Shown piece after piece: positions 1 through 6,271 of a DNA stretch of 10,402 nucleotides. The stretch is from NCBI GenBank assembly GCA_934667795.1, contig CAKUMP010000062.1:1-10402 (forward strand). Direction: 5' to 3'. Position 1 is the stretch's first letter. Each line of letters begins with the position of its first letter. Under the pieces are notes generated by a model. That model had not been told where the DNA came from and ran no database searches. It saw only the letters and a program-made list of their open reading frames with translations. The translations under genes and the position numbers were made by a program. Source of the DNA: an uncultured Chthoniobacterales bacterium. GTDB taxonomy: Bacteria > Verrucomicrobiota > Verrucomicrobiia > Chthoniobacterales > CAKUMP01.

Positions 1-1302
1 TTCCACGCCGGGCTGGTTATCCGAGTAGGTCGAGAAAATCTGTGTTTTCTTGGTCGGGATGGTGGTATTGCGATTGATCATCGCCGTTGCCACACCACCT
101 GCAGTTTCGATTGCGAGAGTGAGCGGGCTCACATCAAGCAGGAGAACATCTTTCACGTCACCACGGAGAACACCGCCTTGAATTGCTGCACCGATGGCAA
201 CCACTTCATCCGGGTTTACTCCCTTATGTGGTTCTTTGCCAATCAGGTTGCGCGCGGTTTCAATCACCTTGGGCATACGCGTCATCCCACCGACCAGTAC
301 CAGTTCGTTTATATCGGACTTGCTGAGTTCCGCGTCTTTCAGACAGGCCTCTACAGGTGAAATGGTGCGCTGGAAAAGCGACTCCGCTAATTGTTCCAGC
401 TTCGCACGGGTCAGCGTTTTCATAATATGTTTAGCACCGCTTTGGTCGGCAGTGATAAACGGCAAGTTGATATCGTACTGTTGGGAAGAAGAAAGTGCGA
501 TTTTTGCTTTTTCGACTTCTTCTTTAATCCGCTGAACGGCGTCCGGCTGTTGCGACAGATCAATCCCGGAGTCGGTTTTGAATTCTTTAATCACCCAGTC
601 AATCAACACGTTGTCCCAATCGTCACCACCAAGCTGGGTATCCCCATTCGTCGCTTTAACTTCAAAAACTCCATCCCCGATTTCCAGAACGGAAATATCA
701 AATGTTCCACCACCCAGGTCGTAAACAGCAATTTTTTCATCGGACTTTTTATCCAGCCCGTATGCTAAAGAAGCGGCGGTAGGTTCGTTGATGATTCGAA
801 GCACTTCAAGCCCGGCAATTTCCCCGGCATCTTTAGTCGCTTTCCGCTGGTCATCATTAAAATAAGCTGGAACCGTAATCACCGCTTTCGTGACTTTCTC
901 TCCCAGTTTTGCTTCTGCGTCCGCTTTAAGTTTCCCCAGAATCATCGCGGAAATTTCCTGTGGGGTGTAAACTTTAGTTTCACCCTCAACCTTGACTTCC
1001 ACCGCGCAGTCACCATTCGGGGCGGCTACCAGTTTGTACGGAAGACGTTTTTCTTCAGGCGTAATTTCGCTGAACTTCCGTCCCATAAAACGCTTTGCAG
1101 AGAAAATGGTATTTGAGGGGTTCGTGATTGCCTGACGTTTTGCTGCCTGACCAACGAGACGTTCGCCATTTTTCGTAAATGCGACAATAGAGGGCGTGGT
1201 TCTGGCTCCTTCAGAGTTTTCCAGTACCGTCGGCTCCCCGGCATCCATGACAGCTACGCAGGAATTTGTTGTTCCTAAATCTATTCCAATAATTTTTGAC
1301 AT
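1..1302 (-). CDS. dnaK: Chaperone protein DnaK (Hsp70), N-terminal 434 residues, 3' end outside window
   Basis: Hsp70 chaperone: the ATP-driven nucleotide-binding domain controls a peptide-binding domain in the cytoplasm, working with DnaJ and GrpE. The reading frame is open from the ATG at 1302-1300 to the window edge, which falls exactly on a codon boundary. Visible landmarks are phosphate-1 loop GIDLGTTNS near the N-terminus, AYFNDDQRKATKDAG, IINEPTAASLAYG, phosphate-2 loop DLGGGTFDISVL, adenosine motif LVGGMTRMPKV, and the interdomain linker DVLLLDVSPLTL. The fragment ends at SDNQPGVE, early in the substrate-binding domain, so roughly 200 residues should lie to the left. GGAG and AGGA lie just upstream of the start. 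No grpE, dnaJ or hrcA is in view, and no CIRCE operator was found upstream. The identity is not in doubt. Confidence 0.97.
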   Translation of the reverse strand, partial: MSKIIGIDLGTTNSCVAVMDAGEPTVLENSEGARTTPSIVAFTKNGERLVGQAAKRQAITNPSNTIFSAKRFMGRKFSEITPEEKRLPYKLVAAPNGDCAVEVKVEGETKVYTPQEISAMILGKLKADAEAKLGEKVTKAVITVPAYFNDDQRKATKDAGEIAGLEVLRIINEPTAASLAYGLDKKSDEKIAVYDLGGGTFDISVLEIGDGVFEVKATNGDTQLGGDDWDNVLIDWVIKEFKTDSGIDLSQQPDAVQRIKEEVEKAKIALSSSQQYDINLPFITADQSGAKHIMKTLTRAKLEQLAESLFQRTISPVEACLKDAELSKSDINELVLVGGMTRMPKVIETARNLIGKEPHKGVNPDEVVAIGAAIQGGVLRGDVKDVLLLDVSPLTLAIETAGGVATAMINRNTTIPTKKTQIFSTYSDNQPGVE

Positions 1303-1357
1303 ATCCTATGTACTCCAATCTTGGCATTCCTTTCAGCAATATGCGTTCCCAGTTGTT

Positions 1358-1404
1358 AGGGAATTTTAAATCATTGAAAATAAATGAGTTATAAAATTTT
1401 CCCT
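1358..1404 (-). promoter_or_regulatory. Long nested inverted repeat in the presumed dnaK leader
   Basis: The outer arms AGGGAA-TTTT-A (1358-1368) and T-AAAA-(TT bulge)-TTCCCT (1392-1404) pair over about 11 bp. Inside them TCATT (1371-1375) pairs with AATGA (1383-1387) around a 7-nt loop. On the dnaK strand this hairpin lies about 56-102 nt upstream of the start codon, so it could be a structured 5' leader or a protein-binding palindrome. It has no terminator-like U tract after a GC-rich stem and does not cover the dnaK ribosome-binding site, so a classic RNA thermometer is unlikely. The role is unknown. Confidence 0.4.
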
Positions 1405-1425
1405 GAAATAGAATTCTGAAACAAA

Positions 1426-1480
1426 GACAAAATGTCTCAATCCGGGCAGGCGTGAGTGTCAGATTGTGTCAAAATGTCAC
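1426..1480. repeat. Pair of CAAAATGTC direct repeats within TGTCA-type motifs
   Basis: CAAAATGTC occurs at 1428-1436, inside the perfect palindrome GACA-AAA-TGTC at 1426-1436, and again at 1470-1478 inside TGTCAAAATGTCAC. The two copies are 42 bp apart, close to four helical turns, so they would lie on the same DNA face. The second copy is the right arm of an imperfect 27-bp inverted repeat bounded by AGTGTCA and TGTCACT. The placement between divergent genes suits a regulator-binding site, but no known regulator is recognised. Confidence 0.35.
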
Positions 1481-1666
1481 TTTTTCTCACCGAGGTGCAG
1501 CGATAATAAAACAGAAGAAATAGGGAAGAAGGTAAAAATGGGATGGAAATATAGATAGGAAATGCTGTAAAAAAGCAGAGAAGATACTAAGCATCTTTTT
1601 ATATATACATACTTATTATAAATAATATCATATTAGAAATATACGAGGAGAAAGGGTGTTAAAGCC

Positions 1667-2113
1667 ATGAGTGAAGAAGTGGAGACAGCAGTAGTAGTGG
1701 AGATTACAGACAGGGACATTGTCTTTGATTGTGAGCATTGCGAGAAACAGTTGGTAATAGATCGCGATGGGAGTGGGCGGGCGTTTGATTGTCCGCATTG
1801 TGGAGGAAATGTGACTGTACCGGATTATGATGTTTATATTCGGGAGAAACAGGAAGAGGAAGAGAAGACACGTCCGGTTTATAATTACCAGGACATGAGT
1901 GAAGAGGACTTGCTGGAAAAAGAACAATTGCTGGCAAGGCAATTAAAAGAAAATCAAAGCCAGCGTACGGAAATCCAGGGGCATATTAATAAAGAAACGA
2001 TTCAGTTACATCGTAGAAAACTGCAATTACAAAAACTGTTGGATAAACAACAGGATTTGGAAAGTCAGGAAAAAGCGGTGAATGACGCGAAAAAAATATT
2101 AAAGAAAGAATAA
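1667..2113 (+). CDS. Small zinc-ribbon protein with C-terminal coiled coil, function unknown
   Basis: A 148-residue soluble protein that I cannot name. Residues 18-52 form a zinc-ribbon-like module with two CxxC knuckles (CEHC at 22-25 and CPHC at 42-45), the second followed by GGNVTVP, as in many short zinc-ribbon proteins. Residues about 60-148 are highly charged and rich in Glu, Gln, Lys and Leu with heptad spacing, so a long coiled coil is likely. No signal peptide or membrane segment is present. A GAGGAG at 1645-1650 and AAAGGG just after it precede the ATG, although the first is rather far away (16 nt). A strong intrinsic terminator follows, so this is probably a single-gene transcript. 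It is divergent from dnaK, which alone does not show a chaperone role. Confident as a gene; function unknown. Confidence 0.85.
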   Translation: MSEEVETAVVVEITDRDIVFDCEHCEKQLVIDRDGSGRAFDCPHCGGNVTVPDYDVYIREKQEEEEKTRPVYNYQDMSEEDLLEKEQLLARQLKENQSQRTEIQGHINKETIQLHRRKLQLQKLLDKQQDLESQEKAVNDAKKILKKE

Positions 2114-2122
2114 TAAAAAAAG

Positions 2123-2148
2123 CCCGGAGTGAAAACTCCGGGTTTTTT
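2123..2148 (+). terminator. Strong intrinsic terminator after the zinc-ribbon gene
   Basis: A perfect 8-bp GC-rich stem CCCGGAGT / ACTCCGGG closes a GAAA tetraloop (2131-2134) and is followed directly by six T residues (2143-2148). It starts 10 nt after the TAA stop codon. An A-run upstream (2114-2121) could make it partly bidirectional. This is a textbook rho-independent terminator. Confidence 0.95.
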
Positions 2149-2260
2149 GCTTTATGTTTTAAAACAATAGCTGCGAGAGGATTTTCTATTATATTGTAGA
2201 AGAATATTTTATAAACAAAACAGTTGTATGATAGAAGATGTATGTTAAAAGAAAGAATCT

Positions 2261-2683
2261 ATGGATATATCACAATTGAATAGTAAAGCGTTGGCTGCTG
2301 TATTGGAATTGCAGGAAGAGCGAGAAGACTTGTTGGAGCAATTAGCCAAAATTGAAGCAAAAATTAAAGAGGTGTGGGAAAAGGAAAGCGGTAGCCCTGT
2401 CACAAGTACGGTTACAGCGACAAGAGGGCGAGCGACTGCCAGTGATCGGACAATAACAGGACGGAAAAAAATAAAACGTAGCCCACGTGGAGAAGTAACA
2501 AAAAAAATTGTAAAAACTTTTCTTGCAGCAGGAGATAAAGGGGTTCACGCAGTGGAATTAGCAAAAAAAATTAATGTTTCACCACAAAATGTTTATAACT
2601 GGATTCAGACCACGAGTAAAAAACTCGAAAAGTATAAAGTGGAACGAGTGGGCGTAGGTACTTATCGACTGGTAGAAAAATAA
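2261..2683 (+). CDS. Coiled-coil / winged-helix DNA-binding protein, family not recognised
   Basis: A 140-residue basic protein in three parts. Residues about 5-40 form an amphipathic, Glu/Leu-rich helix suited to a dimerising coiled coil. Residues about 43-75 are a Ser/Thr/Arg/Lys-rich linker (GRKKIKRSPRG). Residues about 76-140 look like a helix-turn-helix or winged-helix module, with VHAVELAKKINVSPQNVYNWIQ as the helix-turn-helix and the VERVGVGTYRLVEK strands as the wing. It is probably a DNA-binding transcription or nucleoid-associated factor; that is an inference from layout and charge. Only a weak AGAAAG-type ribosome-binding site precedes the ATG. It is isolated by the strong terminator upstream and a possible weak one downstream. 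Base composition is AT-rich, with many AAA codons, unlike gpmA onward. Confidence 0.85.
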   Translation: MDISQLNSKALAAVLELQEEREDLLEQLAKIEAKIKEVWEKESGSPVTSTVTATRGRATASDRTITGRKKIKRSPRGEVTKKIVKTFLAAGDKGVHAVELAKKINVSPQNVYNWIQTTSKKLEKYKVERVGVGTYRLVEK

Positions 2684-2694
2684 AAATCTCCGGC

Positions 2695-2716
2695 ATACGT
2701 TCGCAGGTATTTTTTT
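2695..2716 (+). terminator. Possible weak terminator after the winged-helix gene
   Basis: ATACG (2695-2699) can pair with C-(AG bulge)-GTAT (2704-2710) around a TTCG loop, and the stem runs straight into a T tract (2710-2716). The stem is short and bulged, so termination may be partial. It lies 12 nt after the stop codon, the expected place. Confidence 0.35.
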
Positions 2717-2774
2717 AAGTCATTTATCAGTAGTCAGTAGTTTAACCAAGCTTCTATAAATAAAGTATAAAGAA

Positions 2775-2779
2775 AAGGA
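2775..2779 (+). promoter_or_regulatory. Ribosome-binding site that sets the gpmA start
   Basis: AAGGA at 2775-2779 touches the upstream ATG at 2780, which is too close to use. It sits 9 nt before the in-frame ATG at 2789, a normal spacing. The start at 2789 is therefore preferred, giving MGNESGVKRL and removing three residues (MHI) of a longer frame. Confidence 0.7.
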
Positions 2780-2788
2780 ATGCATATC

Positions 2789-3565
2789 ATGGGGAATGAG
2801 TCAGGAGTGAAACGTCTTGTTTTGGTACGTCACGGGGAGAGCCTGTGGAACCGGGAAAACCGGTTTACCGGATGGACGGATGTGGATTTGACAGAACGAG
2901 GGAGAGAGGAAGCCAAGTGGGCAGGGGATATCTTATTAAAAGAAGGATATCGTTTTGATGTCGTCTATACCTCGGTGTTGAAGCGTGCGATTCGAACGAT
3001 GTGGATTGTTCTGGATCAAATGGATGCGATGTGGTTACCGGTGCATCGTTCCTGGCGGTTGAATGAACGTCATTATGGAGCGCTGCAAGGGTTAAACAAA
3101 GCGGAGACCGCAGCGAAGTTCGGGGAAGCACAGGTATTGGAATGGCGACGCGCGTATGCGACGCCCCCCCCTCCACTGGAAACGTCCGATGAGCGCTATC
3201 CCGGGAATGATCGCAGATATGCCGAGGTGGATAAAAGCGATTTGCCGTTGACGGAGTGTTTAAAAGATACCGTAGAGCGTTTTCTGCCGTATTGGCAGGA
3301 AGAAATTGAACCGCGGGTGCGAAAAGGAGAAAATGTCCTGATTGTCGCGCACGGGAATACCTTGCGTGCCCTTGTGCAATATCTGGACCATATCAGCGAA
3401 GAAGAAATTGTTGGATTAAATATTCCCACAGGCGTCCCTTTAGTATATGAATTGGAAGAAGTGGATGGAAAATTAAAACCGTTAAAAAGTTATTACCTGG
3501 GGGACCCGGACGCTATCGCCAAAGCAATGGAGTCCGTTGCGAACCAAGGGAAAGCGAAAACGTAG
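2789..3565 (+). CDS. gpmA: 2,3-bisphosphoglycerate-dependent phosphoglycerate mutase
   Basis: Interconverts 3-phosphoglycerate and 2-phosphoglycerate in glycolysis and gluconeogenesis in the cytoplasm, through a phosphohistidine intermediate primed by 2,3-bisphosphoglycerate. The 258 residues match the usual length of about 250. Visible motifs are RHGES at 14-18 with the phosphorylated H15, then WNRENRFTGWTDVDL, YTSVLKRAIRT, LNERHYGALQG at 91-101 with the acid residue E93, PPPPL, and AHGNT at 187-191 with the second catalytic histidine H188. An eight-C run (3164-3171) encodes the conserved Pro stretch and does not break the frame. The start is set by the AAGGA at 2775. fbaB follows 80 bp later on the same strand, which suggests a glycolytic pair, although the 80-bp gap leaves room for a second promoter. 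Confidence 0.96.
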   Translation: MGNESGVKRLVLVRHGESLWNRENRFTGWTDVDLTERGREEAKWAGDILLKEGYRFDVVYTSVLKRAIRTMWIVLDQMDAMWLPVHRSWRLNERHYGALQGLNKAETAAKFGEAQVLEWRRAYATPPPPLETSDERYPGNDRRYAEVDKSDLPLTECLKDTVERFLPYWQEEIEPRVRKGENVLIVAHGNTLRALVQYLDHISEEEIVGLNIPTGVPLVYELEEVDGKLKPLKSYYLGDPDAIAKAMESVANQGKAKT

Positions 3566-3645
3566 AGCATTTTAAACAAAAACGTGCTTCAGGTAGAACC
3601 AGTCCATGTTGTAGAGTTAGAAATAAATAAATTTTCCACAAAATT

Positions 3646-4716
3646 ATGAGCAAAAAAAATTCAATTGAACAACTTTTAGGGGATAAAGCGGACTGGTTAT
3701 TGGGACATACCAGCAAAACGATTTCTAAATCTGCATTGCATTTGCCTAGTGGAGATGTGGTGGACAGAATTTACGCGCAATCGGACAGAAATAACCGGGT
3801 GCTGGGAAACCTGCAGCGGTTGTTCGGGCATGGGCGTCTGGGCGGCACCGGATATATGTCGATTTTACCGGTGGACCAGGGGATTGAGCATTCGGCTGGT
3901 GCGAGTTTTGCAAAAAATCCGGCCTATTTTGATCCGGAAAACATTGTGAAACTGGCGATTGAGGGAGGATGTAATGCAGTTTGCTCCACGTTTGGTGTGT
4001 TGGGGAGTGTTTCCCGGAAATATGCACATAAAATCCCGTTTTTGGTGAAAGTGAATCATAATGAATTGCTGACATACCCGAATCAGTACGATCAGATTAT
4101 GTACGGGACGATTGACCAGGCATACGAAATGGGTGCGGCTGCGATTGGGGCGACCATTTATTTTGGATCGGAAGAAAGTGCACGACAGATTGTGGAAGTG
4201 GCACAGGCTTTTGCGTATGCACATGAATTAGGCATGGCAACTGTGTTGTGGTGCTACTTGCGGAATTCGGATTTCAAGAAAGACAAAGATTACCATGTGG
4301 CTGCGGATCTGACCGGGCAGGCGAATCATCTGGGAGTGACCATTGAAGCGGATATCATTAAGCAGAAACTGCCGGAAAATAATGGTGGATTTAAAGCACT
4401 GAACTCCGGGAATTCCAGTTATGGAAAACTGGATGAACGGATGTATTCGGAATTGAGCAGTGAGCATCCGATTGATCTGTGCCGTTACCAGGTCGCCAAT
4501 TGCTATATGGGGCGGATGGGCTTGATCAATAGTGGTGGTGCTTCTGGAAAAGATGACTTTGCAGAAGCAGCCATGACTGCTGTGATCAACAAACGTGCTG
4601 GTGGGAGTGGACTGATTTCCGGACGGAAGGCATTTCAGCGCCCGATGAATGAAGGGGTGGAGTTATTGCACCTGATTCAGGATGTTTATTTAGATAAGAA
4701 TGTCACCATTGCCTGA
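3646..4716 (+). CDS. fbaB: Class I fructose-bisphosphate aldolase, FbaB/DhnA type
   Basis: Cleaves fructose 1,6-bisphosphate to dihydroxyacetone phosphate and glyceraldehyde 3-phosphate, or the reverse, using a Schiff-base lysine and no metal. The 356 residues align closely from memory with E. coli FbaB (350 residues) along the whole length: GTGYMSILPVDQGIEHSAGA (69-88), KNPAYFDPENIVKLAIE, VKVNHNELLTYPNQYDQ, GATIYFGSEES (168-178), DLTGQANHLG, ADIIKQKLPENNGG, and the C-terminal INKRAGGSGLISGRKAF. By analogy with archaeal-type class I aldolases the Schiff-base lysine is probably K239 in ADIIKQK; this is an inference. No Shine-Dalgarno is visible before the ATG; the leader is AT-rich. gpmA lies upstream and a HAD phosphatase downstream. 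Confidence 0.96.
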   Translation: MSKKNSIEQLLGDKADWLLGHTSKTISKSALHLPSGDVVDRIYAQSDRNNRVLGNLQRLFGHGRLGGTGYMSILPVDQGIEHSAGASFAKNPAYFDPENIVKLAIEGGCNAVCSTFGVLGSVSRKYAHKIPFLVKVNHNELLTYPNQYDQIMYGTIDQAYEMGAAAIGATIYFGSEESARQIVEVAQAFAYAHELGMATVLWCYLRNSDFKKDKDYHVAADLTGQANHLGVTIEADIIKQKLPENNGGFKALNSGNSSYGKLDERMYSELSSEHPIDLCRYQVANCYMGRMGLINSGGASGKDDFAEAAMTAVINKRAGGSGLISGRKAFQRPMNEGVELLHLIQDVYLDKNVTIA

Positions 4717-4775
4717 TGGAGTGGTTGAGTTTTTTAATGGACGTTAGAAATTATCCCGTCAATGTAAGAGGGCGT

Positions 4776-4800
4776 GTTCCCTGTTATCGCACAGGGGAAC
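4776..4800 (+). promoter_or_regulatory. GC-rich hairpin between fbaB and the HAD gene
   Basis: GTTCCC-TGT (4776-4784) pairs with ACA-G-GGGAAC (4791-4800) around the loop TATCGC, with a single bulged G. It lies 60 nt after the fbaB stop and 18 nt before the HAD start, and ends just upstream of that gene's GGAG ribosome-binding site (4808-4811). There is no T tract, so it is not a classic intrinsic terminator. It could stabilise the 3' end of the fbaB message, pause transcription, or bind a regulator. Confidence 0.5.
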
Positions 4801-4818
4801 CTAGAATGGAGTTAGTGT

Positions 4819-5454
4819 ATGGGAAATTCAGAGTACCGTTGTGCGGTGTTTGATTTTGATGGGACAATCGCCAATTCATTTGATGCCGGGATGCATATCA
4901 TACAGGAATTATCTGAGGAGTACGGATTCCGTCAGATCGATTTGCAGGACTGGGATCGGATTCGCGCGATGTCCACGTATCAGTTTTTGCGCTATTTAAA
5001 AATCCCGAGAAGACGTTTACCAAAAATCCTGCGTGCCGGGATGGAAAAACTGGCGACGAAGATTGACGAAGTCCCGCCCATTGAAGGGATTCTGGAAGCG
5101 ATTGAAGTCATTCGGACGCGAGTGGAATATGTCGGTGTTCTGACTTCCAATTCGGTAGAAAATGTCCGACGCTTTGAAGAAATGCAAGGTAAAGGCAGGC
5201 TTTTTGATTTTGTCAGTTCTGTGGGGAATTTGATGGGGAAAGCGAAAAGCCTGAATGCGATTCGGATTACTTTTTCCGTTACACCGGAACAGACGATTTA
5301 TATCGGGGATGAAGTACGGGATATCAAAGCGGCGCGTAAAGCAAAGGTTCCGTCGATTGGAGTGGGTTGGGGGTTTAACTCCATTCCGCGTCTGGAAAAA
5401 GCGGGAGCAAGCTATACCGTCGGAAAAGCAGAAGAGCTGCTGGAAATTTTTTAA
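4819..5454 (+). CDS. HAD-superfamily phosphatase, phosphoglycolate-phosphatase-like
   Basis: A 211-residue cytoplasmic hydrolase with the Rossmann-type HAD core. Motif I is DFDGT at 12-16 (nucleophile D12, acid D14). A helical cap follows at about 20-85. Motif II is VLTSN at 107-111. Motif III lysine is K141 or K143 in MGKAKSL. Motif IV is GDEVRD at 163-168. The set fits a small-molecule phosphatase of the Gph-like subfamily with a C1-type cap. The substrate cannot be told from sequence; phosphoglycolate or a sugar phosphate would suit the neighbouring glycolytic genes, but that is only context. A good GGAG ribosome-binding site sits 7 nt before the ATG. The EcsC-family gene starts 21 nt after its stop, so the two are probably co-transcribed. 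Confidence 0.9.
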   Translation: MGNSEYRCAVFDFDGTIANSFDAGMHIIQELSEEYGFRQIDLQDWDRIRAMSTYQFLRYLKIPRRRLPKILRAGMEKLATKIDEVPPIEGILEAIEVIRTRVEYVGVLTSNSVENVRRFEEMQGKGRLFDFVSSVGNLMGKAKSLNAIRITFSVTPEQTIYIGDEVRDIKAARKAKVPSIGVGWGFNSIPRLEKAGASYTVGKAEELLEIF

Positions 5455-5475
5455 ATCTGAACACCCCATTTTCTT

Positions 5476-6258
5476 ATGCCATCTGAATACGAAGCGCAGC
5501 AAATCCAGGAGATAGAGGACTGGAAGAATCGTGAACCCAAAGCCATTTCCCGTTTTGGGGAAAGGTTTTTGGGGCCGTTAACAACAGGCATTATCAAGAT
5601 GGTGCCTGAAGCCGCAATGTTGAAAGCCATGGAGCTTGGAAACGCCAGTGGCGAAGTGTTAGCGCGTTTTCAAAGGATCAAACAGAAAGCGGGAATTTCC
5701 GAATATAGTGAATTACTTTCCCGGGAGCTTTCTTATTGTGATCAGCTTGCGAAAAATGAGCAAAGCTGGGCGGTTGGAATTGCTGCAACTGAGGGAGGGG
5801 TCAGTGGTATTTTTGGGCTTCCTGGACTGGTTGTGGATACCCCACTGATTGTGGCATTTGCGATGCGATCGATTCATCTGATGGGGCTGTGTTATGGATT
5901 TGAACTGAAAAACTCCAATGTGAATGATCGTGAACTGGCAATGGGGATTTTGTCGGCCAGTGGTGCTAATTCGATGAGGGAAAAAGTGGACGCGTTGCAG
6001 CATTTGCATGCGTTACATACCACCAGCGCACAATTGAAGGCCCAGGAGATGGGAGTAGAAGCGGGAGGGCGTTGGGTCCTGCAGATAGTGGTTTTGCAAA
6101 TCACGAAAAACCTGGCACGTCGTAAGGTTGTACAAAGCATTCCATTTATTGGCGGTGCCGTAGGGGCCGCGGTTAATGGGTGGTACATCCGGGACGTCTG
6201 TTACACCGCCCGACGCGTTTTCCAGGAACGCTGGCTCCGAAAAAATAATATCATTTAG
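5476..6258 (+). CDS. EcsC family protein
   Basis: A 260-residue protein of the EcsC family, named after the third gene of the Bacillus ecs ABC transporter locus; the biochemical function of the family is not established. Supporting features are the N-terminal YEAQQIQEIEDWKN, the central GGVSGIFGLPGLVVDTPLIV (107-126) followed by AMRSIHLMGLCYGFEL, and a second glycine/alanine-rich hydrophobic segment, IPFIGGAVGAAVNGWYIRDV (223-242), near the C-terminus. Both hydrophobic stretches could touch or insert in the membrane, but there is no signal peptide. No Shine-Dalgarno precedes the ATG, which is 21 nt after the HAD stop, so translation may be coupled. It is convergent with the ABC permease gene, with only 13 bp between stops and no clear terminator in between. 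Confidence 0.85.
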   Translation: MPSEYEAQQIQEIEDWKNREPKAISRFGERFLGPLTTGIIKMVPEAAMLKAMELGNASGEVLARFQRIKQKAGISEYSELLSRELSYCDQLAKNEQSWAVGIAATEGGVSGIFGLPGLVVDTPLIVAFAMRSIHLMGLCYGFELKNSNVNDRELAMGILSASGANSMREKVDALQHLHALHTTSAQLKAQEMGVEAGGRWVLQIVVLQITKNLARRKVVQSIPFIGGAVGAAVNGWYIRDVCYTARRVFQERWLRKNNII

Positions 6259-6271
6259 GAGTATATCTAAA

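Larger units (their letters stand above)
1303..1666. other. Divergent intergenic region between dnaK and the zinc-ribbon gene
   Basis: This 364-bp stretch has no credible ORF and is clearly more AT-rich than the genes to its right, especially 1580-1645. It must hold the promoters for both divergent genes. I could not assign a convincing -35/-10 pair on either strand. It contains the nested hairpin at 1358-1404 and the repeated CAAAATGTC motif at 1428 and 1470. I looked for the CIRCE inverted repeat (TTAGCACTC-N9-GAGTGCTAA), the usual heat-shock operator of HrcA, and did not find it. No clear E. coli-type sigma-32 promoter is visible either. Confidence 0.6.

Noticed and set aside
178..768. Several plus-strand open frames within the dnaK region
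   Set aside because: They are antisense to unmistakable, uninterrupted DnaK coding sequence.
1575..1602. AAGAT...ATCTT hairpin followed by T residues in the intergenic region
   Set aside because: The stem is only 5 AT-rich base pairs and the T residues are largely part of it; no gene ends upstream of it on the plus strand.
2727..2740. Tandem TCAGTAG-TCAGTAG repeat before gpmA
   Set aside because: Only two 7-bp copies in a short intergenic region; too small to separate from chance or replication slippage.
3164..3171. Eight-C run in gpmA as a frameshift or slippage site
   Set aside because: It encodes the conserved PPPPL of the family, and the same frame continues intact to the HGNT motif and the stop.
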